A DNA stretch of 15,297 nt from Streptosporangiaceae bacterium (GTDB taxonomy: Bacteria; Actinomycetota; Actinomycetes; Streptosporangiales; Streptosporangiaceae), in the NCBI GenBank assembly GCA_030050125.1, contig JASIJN010000416.1, forward strand, positions 1-15,297, written 5' to 3'. Made by a program: the position numbers and the translations under genes. Under the pieces are notes generated by a model, which was given only the letters and a program-made list of their open reading frames with translations, was not told the origin of the DNA and searched no databases. Shown in pieces: positions 11,991 through 15,297 of this stretch (positions within the stretch are counted from its first letter, which is position 1; each line of letters begins with the position of its first letter).

Positions 11991-13580
11991 ATGTCACTTC
12001 ACTTCTTGGTCGCGATCGTCGGCGCGCTGGTCGCCGCCGCGGGCACCGGGGTGCTCGGCGCGCGGTGCCTGCGGGCTCCGTCCGCGGCCCTGATCGCGTA
12101 CACGGTGGCGCTGCTCGCGCTCACCGTGTCGCTCGGCGCGCAGGCGCTCGGCTACGAGGTCGGGTTCGGGCCGCTCGCCTTCCGGGCCATGGAGGTCGGA
12201 GCCCAGGTGCTCGCGCCGCTCGCGCTCGCGGCCGGGCTGGCCGAGGTGGCGGGCAAGAGCGTCGTGTCCAGGTTCGCCGCCTGGCTGCTGCTGAGCGGGC
12301 TGGGCATCGTCGCGCTGGTCATCTTCGCCACCGACCCGCTCAGCGCCGCGGCGTTCAGCAAGGCCTGGCCGCCCACGACGGTCTACTACCAGATCGTCCC
12401 CAACAAGCTGCTGGAGTACATCCTGGCCCCGGCCATCGTGATCGTCGCCCTGATCGCGATCGGGTCGGCCGCCTCCCGGCCGTCGCGCGATCCGGCGTGG
12501 CGGGATGCCGTTCCGGCCGCCGGGGCGGCCGGAATCGCCGCGCTGCTGCTGGCCGCGCCCGGCATCATCGCCCTGCTCGGCCTGAGCCTGCCGGTGGCCT
12601 CGCTGTTCACGCTGCTGTGCCTGGCGGCCGCGGCGGCGACCTGGTTCGCCGGCGCGCAGGTCGCCCGGCTCCGGTTCGACCAGATGCGCGCGTGGGCCGA
12701 CCACGGTGCCCCCGGCCCTGACTGGGACCGTCAGCCCGCCTGGGCCGGGCCGGACGCCACCGGGGACTTCGAGCCGCTGGCGGCCGACGACGACGACGAA
12801 TTCGGGATCTACCGCAACGGCTCGAACCGCAGCTCGCACCGCAAGCGCGCCGATCTCGATTACCGCTCCGATGTCGGCTACTCGGACTACCGGACCGGCG
12901 GGTACCTGGACGATGACAACCTCTACCGCGACCCGGCACCGCGCTACCAGGAGGAGCCGCGCTACGAGCAGGACCAGCACTACCAGGAGGACCAGCCCTC
13001 CGGGTACGGCGACGATGCCCTCGGGTACCGCGACGAGGGCCCGGGGTACCGCGAGGGCCCGGGGTACCGCGACGAGCCCTACCGGGACGGGGGCGGCTAC
13101 CCGCCGTCGGCGGGCCGGCCTGCGGCCGGCCCGCCCGGCGCCCCGCAGGAGGACCTGTTCGGCCAGATCGCGATCTACACGCTGCTGGAAGACCGCGTGG
13201 AGGACTTCGACATGCTGACCAGGCGGGTGGTCAGGGAGGTCCGGTTGAACGAGCCGGACACGCTGGTCTACATCGTGCACGCGGTGCCGTCCGCGCCGAT
13301 GCAGCGCATCCTGTACGAGGTCTACAGCGACCGGGAGGCGTACGAGGCGCACAAACGGCAGCCGTACGTCAGCCAGTTCGAGGCCGACCGCAGACCGTAC
13401 GTGCTGGCGACCAACATCATCGAGCTGGGCCTGCAGCAGGCCAAGGTCTCGCCGCTGCCGTCGGTCGCCGACCTGCTCAGCGACACCGGGTTCGACCTGC
13501 TCAGCGACACCGGGTTCGGGACGCCCGGCTACGGGCCTCGGTCGCAGGGCGGTGGCAGCGGTGGCGGGCGCCGTGTCTGA
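11991..13580 (+). CDS. Polytopic membrane protein fused to an antibiotic-biosynthesis-monooxygenase-type (ABM) domain
   Basis: A 529-residue protein in three parts. Residues 1-222 hold about seven hydrophobic segments (for example near 3-24, 32-53, 64-87, 95-113, 140-160, 177-199 and 200-222). Residues 223-387 are a disordered, hydrophilic linker very rich in Tyr, Asp, Glu, Arg and Gly, with repeats such as GYRDEGPGYREGPGYRDE. Residues 388-480 look like a dimeric ABM/YgiN-like ferredoxin fold: IAIYTLLEDRVEDFDMLTRRVV, LVYIVHAVP, and LYEVYSDREAYEAHKRQPYVSQF. The tail contains a duplicated LLSDTGF. ABM domains act in quinone or aromatic oxidation or in heme degradation; the activity here is unknown. 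A CATAGT box lies 5 nt before the ATG, so the mRNA may be leaderless. The gene is divergent from the HAD gene and overlaps the glutaredoxin-like gene by 8 nt. Confidence 0.82.
   Translation: MSLHFLVAIVGALVAAAGTGVLGARCLRAPSAALIAYTVALLALTVSLGAQALGYEVGFGPLAFRAMEVGAQVLAPLALAAGLAEVAGKSVVSRFAAWLLLSGLGIVALVIFATDPLSAAAFSKAWPPTTVYYQIVPNKLLEYILAPAIVIVALIAIGSAASRPSRDPAWRDAVPAAGAAGIAALLLAAPGIIALLGLSLPVASLFTLLCLAAAAATWFAGAQVARLRFDQMRAWADHGAPGPDWDRQPAWAGPDATGDFEPLAADDDDEFGIYRNGSNRSSHRKRADLDYRSDVGYSDYRTGGYLDDDNLYRDPAPRYQEEPRYEQDQHYQEDQPSGYGDDALGYRDEGPGYREGPGYRDEPYRDGGGYPPSAGRPAAGPPGAPQEDLFGQIAIYTLLEDRVEDFDMLTRRVVREVRLNEPDTLVYIVHAVPSAPMQRILYEVYSDREAYEAHKRQPYVSQFEADRRPYVLATNIIELGLQQAKVSPLPSVADLLSDTGFDLLSDTGFGTPGYGPRSQGGGSGGGRRV
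13473..13520 (+). repeat. In-frame 24-bp tandem repeat
   Basis: Two copies of about 24 bp (13473-13496 and 13497-13520) encode LLSDTGFD and LLSDTGFG near the C-terminus of the membrane-ABM protein. The copies differ only at the last bases, which suggests a recent duplication. Confidence 0.75.
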
Positions 13581-13833
13581 GCCGCAGGGCCACCTCATCA
13601 CGCTGCTCAGCCGGCCCGGCTGTCACCTGTGCGAGGACGCCCGGGCGGTGATCGCGCGGGTGGCCGCCGACCTGGGCATCCGGTGGCAGGAGCGGGACAT
13701 CACCGGCTCGCAGGACGACCTGCGCGCCTACGGTGACATGATCCCGGTCACCCTGATCGATGGCGTACAGCACGACTTCTGGCACGTCAGCGAGCAGCGG
13801 CTGCGGGCCGCGCTGACCGGCCGGTCCAGGTAA
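13573..13833 (+). CDS. Glutaredoxin-like protein (DUF836 type)
   Basis: An 86-residue thioredoxin-fold protein. The first strand ITLLSRPGC leads into a CHLC redox motif (Cys17, Cys20), then a helix (EDARAVIARVA), a strand (RWQERDIT) and the cis-proline segment MIPVTLIDG. It probably reduces disulfides or carries electrons in the cytoplasm; partner proteins are unknown. Three in-frame GTG codons (13552, 13561, 13573) could start it. I take 13573 because the protein then begins just before the fold (MSEPQGHLITLL), although none has a clear ribosome-binding site. The start overlaps the stop of the membrane-ABM gene by 8 nt, so translation is likely coupled. A homologue (Rv0508) lies just before hemA in M. 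tuberculosis. Confidence 0.88.
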   Translation: MSEPQGHLITLLSRPGCHLCEDARAVIARVAADLGIRWQERDITGSQDDLRAYGDMIPVTLIDGVQHDFWHVSEQRLRAALTGRSR

Positions 13834-13883
13834 AAACCCGGCAAAGCCGCGGGCATCACACCGAGCCGGGGAACCTCCCGACT

Positions 13884-13901
13884 TTGTGCAAACGTTCACA
13901 A
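13884..13901 (+). promoter_or_regulatory. Rex operator (ROP) upstream of rex
   Basis: TTGTGCAAACGTTCACAA matches the Rex consensus TTGTGAANNNNTTCACAA at 13 of 14 defined positions; only the sixth base differs (C for A). It overlaps the likely -35 region of the rex promoter, so Rex bound when NADH is low should block its own transcription and that of hemA, as known for the S. coelicolor rex-hemACD operon. Confidence 0.88.
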
Positions 13902-13906
13902 GGGCG

Positions 13907-13912
13907 TACGGT
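13907..13912 (+). promoter_or_regulatory. Likely -10 box of the rex-hemA promoter
   Basis: TACGGT lies 17 nt after TTGTGC (13884-13889), which would act as the -35 hexamer inside the Rex operator. Transcription would start near 13919, leaving a leader of about 67 nt before the rex ATG. Confidence 0.5.
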
Positions 13913-13928
13913 CGTAGCTAAGCCAGTG

Positions 13929-13951
13929 CGCGGGCCGGCCGCCGGCCCGCG
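13929..13951 (+). other. Perfect 11-bp inverted repeat in the rex leader
   Basis: CGCGGGCCGGC (13929-13939) and GCCGGCCCGCG (13941-13951) are perfect complements around a single C. As RNA it would form a very stable hairpin about 20 nt before the AGGAG ribosome-binding site (13972-13976). It may stabilise or attenuate the message, or be a DNA palindrome bound by another regulator. Confidence 0.65.
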
Positions 13952-13985
13952 AGTCGCGGCGTCGATCCCCCAGGAGTGCCGACGC

Positions 13986-14693
13986 ATGTCCCGCAGTTCC
14001 ACGAGCGAAAACGGCCACCGCGGCATCCCGGAAGCGACGGTCAACCGGCTTCCCGTCTACCTGCGGGCCCTGTACGCGCTCGCGGACCGGGGCATCGCCA
14101 CCGTCTCGAGCGAGGAGCTGGCCACGGCGGCCGGGGTGAACTCGGCCAAGCTGCGCAAGGATCTGTCGCACCTGGGCTCGTACGGCACCCGCGGGGTCGG
14201 CTACGACGTCGAGTACCTGGTGTACCAGGTGTCACGGGAGCTCGGGCTCACCCAGGACTGGCCGGTGATCATCGTGGGAGCGGGCAACCTCGGGCACGCG
14301 CTGGCCAACTACGGCGGCTTCGCCTCCCGCGGGTTCCGGATCGCGGCGATCTTCGACTCCGACCCGCTCACCGTGGGCACCGAGATCGCCGACCAGGTGG
14401 TCAGGAACGCGGATGAGATCGAGGCCGTGATCGCCAGGTACGGCGTGTCGATCGGCGTGATCGCGACCCCGGCCTCGGCCGCGCAGGGGGTCTGCGAGCG
14501 CCTGGTCACCGCGGGGATTACCAGCATCCTGAACTTCGCCCCGGTGGTGCTCAGCGTGCCCCCGGGAGTTGACGTGCGCAAGGTCGACCTGTCCATCGAG
14601 CTGCAGATCCTGGCGTTCCACGCGCAGCGGCGGGCCGTGGTCCGCGTCGAACGGGTGAACGGCTCGGCCGGGGCCCAGGCGGTCGCCACGTGA
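13986..14693 (+). CDS. rex: Redox-sensing transcriptional repressor Rex
   Basis: Rex is a cytoplasmic dimeric repressor that senses the NADH/NAD+ ratio and releases DNA when NADH is high. The 235-residue protein has an N-terminal winged helix (residues 15-85: PEATVNRLPVYLRALYAL, SSEELATAAGVNSAKLRKDLS, YGTRGVGYDV) and a Rossmann domain with the NADH motif VGAGNLG (Gly98-x-Gly100-x-x-Gly103). The late motifs ATPASAAQ and LNFAPVVLSVPPGVDVRKVDLS are also typical. The ATG at 13986 is preceded by AGGAG at 9 nt; a longer frame from 13884 would begin inside the Rex operator and is rejected. hemA follows after 52 bp, so both are probably repressed by Rex at the operator at 13884-13901. Confidence 0.97.
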   Translation: MSRSSTSENGHRGIPEATVNRLPVYLRALYALADRGIATVSSEELATAAGVNSAKLRKDLSHLGSYGTRGVGYDVEYLVYQVSRELGLTQDWPVIIVGAGNLGHALANYGGFASRGFRIAAIFDSDPLTVGTEIADQVVRNADEIEAVIARYGVSIGVIATPASAAQGVCERLVTAGITSILNFAPVVLSVPPGVDVRKVDLSIELQILAFHAQRRAVVRVERVNGSAGAQAVAT

Positions 14694-14712
14694 GCGTCAC
14701 GGCGCCCCGTCG

Positions 14713-14740
14713 GCGAGCGGGAAGCCAGCGAGCGGGAAGC
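14713..14740 (+). repeat. 13-bp direct repeat ahead of hemA
   Basis: GCGAGCGGGAAGC occurs at 14713-14725 and 14728-14740 (period 15) in the 52-bp rex-hemA gap. Each copy carries a purine-rich GGGAAG; the second, 5-10 nt before the hemA ATG, probably acts as the ribosome-binding site and the first is a duplicate. Confidence 0.75.
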
Positions 14741-14745
14741 ACAGC

Positions 14746-15297
14746 ATGAGCGTCCTGGTCGTGGGGCTGTCCCACAAGAGCGCCCCCGTCGCGACCCTGG
14801 AGCGGGCCGCGCTGGTCGGCGACGCGCTCGGCAAGCTGCTCGGCGACGTGTTCCACGCCAGCGACGTCGCCGGGTCGTTCGTGGTGAGCACGTGCAACCG
14901 GGTCGAGGTCTACGCCGAGGTGGACAAGTTCCACGGCAGCGTGTCGGCGATCAGCGACCTGCTGGCCCGGCACGCCGGGGTGCCGCTGGCCGAGCTCACC
15001 CCGCACCTGTACGTGCACTACGAGGATCGCGCGATCCAGCACCTGCTGTCGGTGGCGTGCGGCCTGGACTCCATGGTGATCGGGGAGACCCAGATACTCG
15101 GCCAGGTGCGCCAGGCGCTGCGGACCGCCGGCGAGCACGGCACGCTCGGCCGGACCCTGTCCGACCTGGGTTCGCTCGCGCTGCGCGCGGGCAAGCGGGC
15201 GCACACCGAGACCGGGATCGACCGGGCGGGCGCCAGCCTGGTCAGCGTGGGGCTGGCCGCCGGGGCGGGGCGGCTGCGCCCGGACGGCCCGGCCGAG
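14746..15297 (+). CDS. hemA: Glutamyl-tRNA reductase HemA (3' partial)
   Basis: HemA reduces glutamyl-tRNA(Glu) to glutamate-1-semialdehyde with NADPH, the first committed step of heme and other tetrapyrrole synthesis by the C5 route. The first 184 residues are in the window. They show VVGLSHKSAPVATLE at the N-terminus, the catalytic nucleophile Cys50 in VVSTCNRVEVY, and VACGLDSMVIGETQILGQVR in the substrate-binding domain. The NADPH domain and dimerisation domain lie beyond the window end. The ATG at 14746 gives the usual N-terminus. It is the second gene after the Rex operator, which links heme synthesis to cellular redox state. Confidence 0.96.
   Translation, partial: MSVLVVGLSHKSAPVATLERAALVGDALGKLLGDVFHASDVAGSFVVSTCNRVEVYAEVDKFHGSVSAISDLLARHAGVPLAELTPHLYVHYEDRAIQHLLSVACGLDSMVIGETQILGQVRQALRTAGEHGTLGRTLSDLGSLALRAGKRAHTETGIDRAGASLVSVGLAAGAGRLRPDGPAE

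Noticed and set aside
11994..13601. A 535-codon minus-strand frame opposite the membrane-ABM gene
   Set aside because: Mirror of the coding strand, with no recognisable domain and no ribosome-binding site; the plus-strand product has membrane segments and an ABM-type domain.
13884..13985. N-terminal extension of Rex from a TTG at 13884
   Set aside because: It would start inside the Rex operator and promoter. The ATG at 13986 has AGGAG at good spacing and gives the normal N-terminus.

Overview
The window comes from a high-GC Gram-positive actinomycete. Codon third positions are almost all G or C, GTG starts are common, and several genes begin right after a TANNNT -10 box with no leader. The gene set is actinobacterial: GatD, a Nur-type Fur protein, a 32-residue AURKAIP1/COX24-type ribosomal protein (bS22), a BldC-like regulator, and rex-hemA. 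The genus cannot be fixed from the sequence alone. No mobile element, CRISPR array, tRNA or rRNA was seen.

Left part (1-5746): a 5'-truncated gatD (peptidoglycan amidation) converges on a small DsrE-family gene. Divergent from that gene is a set in which a lipoprotein is translationally coupled (ATGA) to a large FtsH-like membrane AAA+ zinc protease, followed by a plant-type glutaminyl-peptide cyclotransferase. The protease has about four membrane segments and about 80-90 extra residues inside its ATPase domain. A 35-residue membrane peptide then overlaps (GTGA) a nitrobindin-like heme-binding barrel gene.

Middle part (5747-9440): a 369-bp gene-poor stretch holds terminator-like hairpins, a tandem 15-bp A-rich repeat, and a folded region. 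It also holds a minus-strand 12-codon ORF behind a near-perfect Shine-Dalgarno sequence, and two overlapping, oppositely directed promoters. Next come nur (Fur family), ygfZ (folate-binding Fe-S maintenance protein), proline dehydrogenase and proC. The last two enzymes run opposite reactions between proline and pyrroline-5-carboxylate.

Right part (9441-15297): the order proC, HTH protein, bS22, acyltransferase, HAD hydrolase (opposite strand), glutaredoxin-like protein, hemA matches what I recall of the M. tuberculosis Rv0500-Rv0509 neighbourhood, but without the galE2-like gene. Between the HAD hydrolase and the glutaredoxin-like gene is a membrane protein fused through a Tyr/Asp-rich linker to an antibiotic-biosynthesis-monooxygenase-type domain. 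The window ends with rex, the NADH/NAD+ redox repressor, under an apparent Rex operator, and the 5' part of hemA, the first enzyme of tetrapyrrole synthesis.

Themes that link the genes are redox and metal homeostasis (DsrE, nitrobindin, Nur, YgfZ, glutaredoxin, Rex, HemA) and envelope quality control (lipoprotein plus membrane protease). The best candidates for something undescribed are the minus-strand small gene and folded RNA at 5750-6056, the altered FtsH-like protease, and the membrane-ABM fusion.
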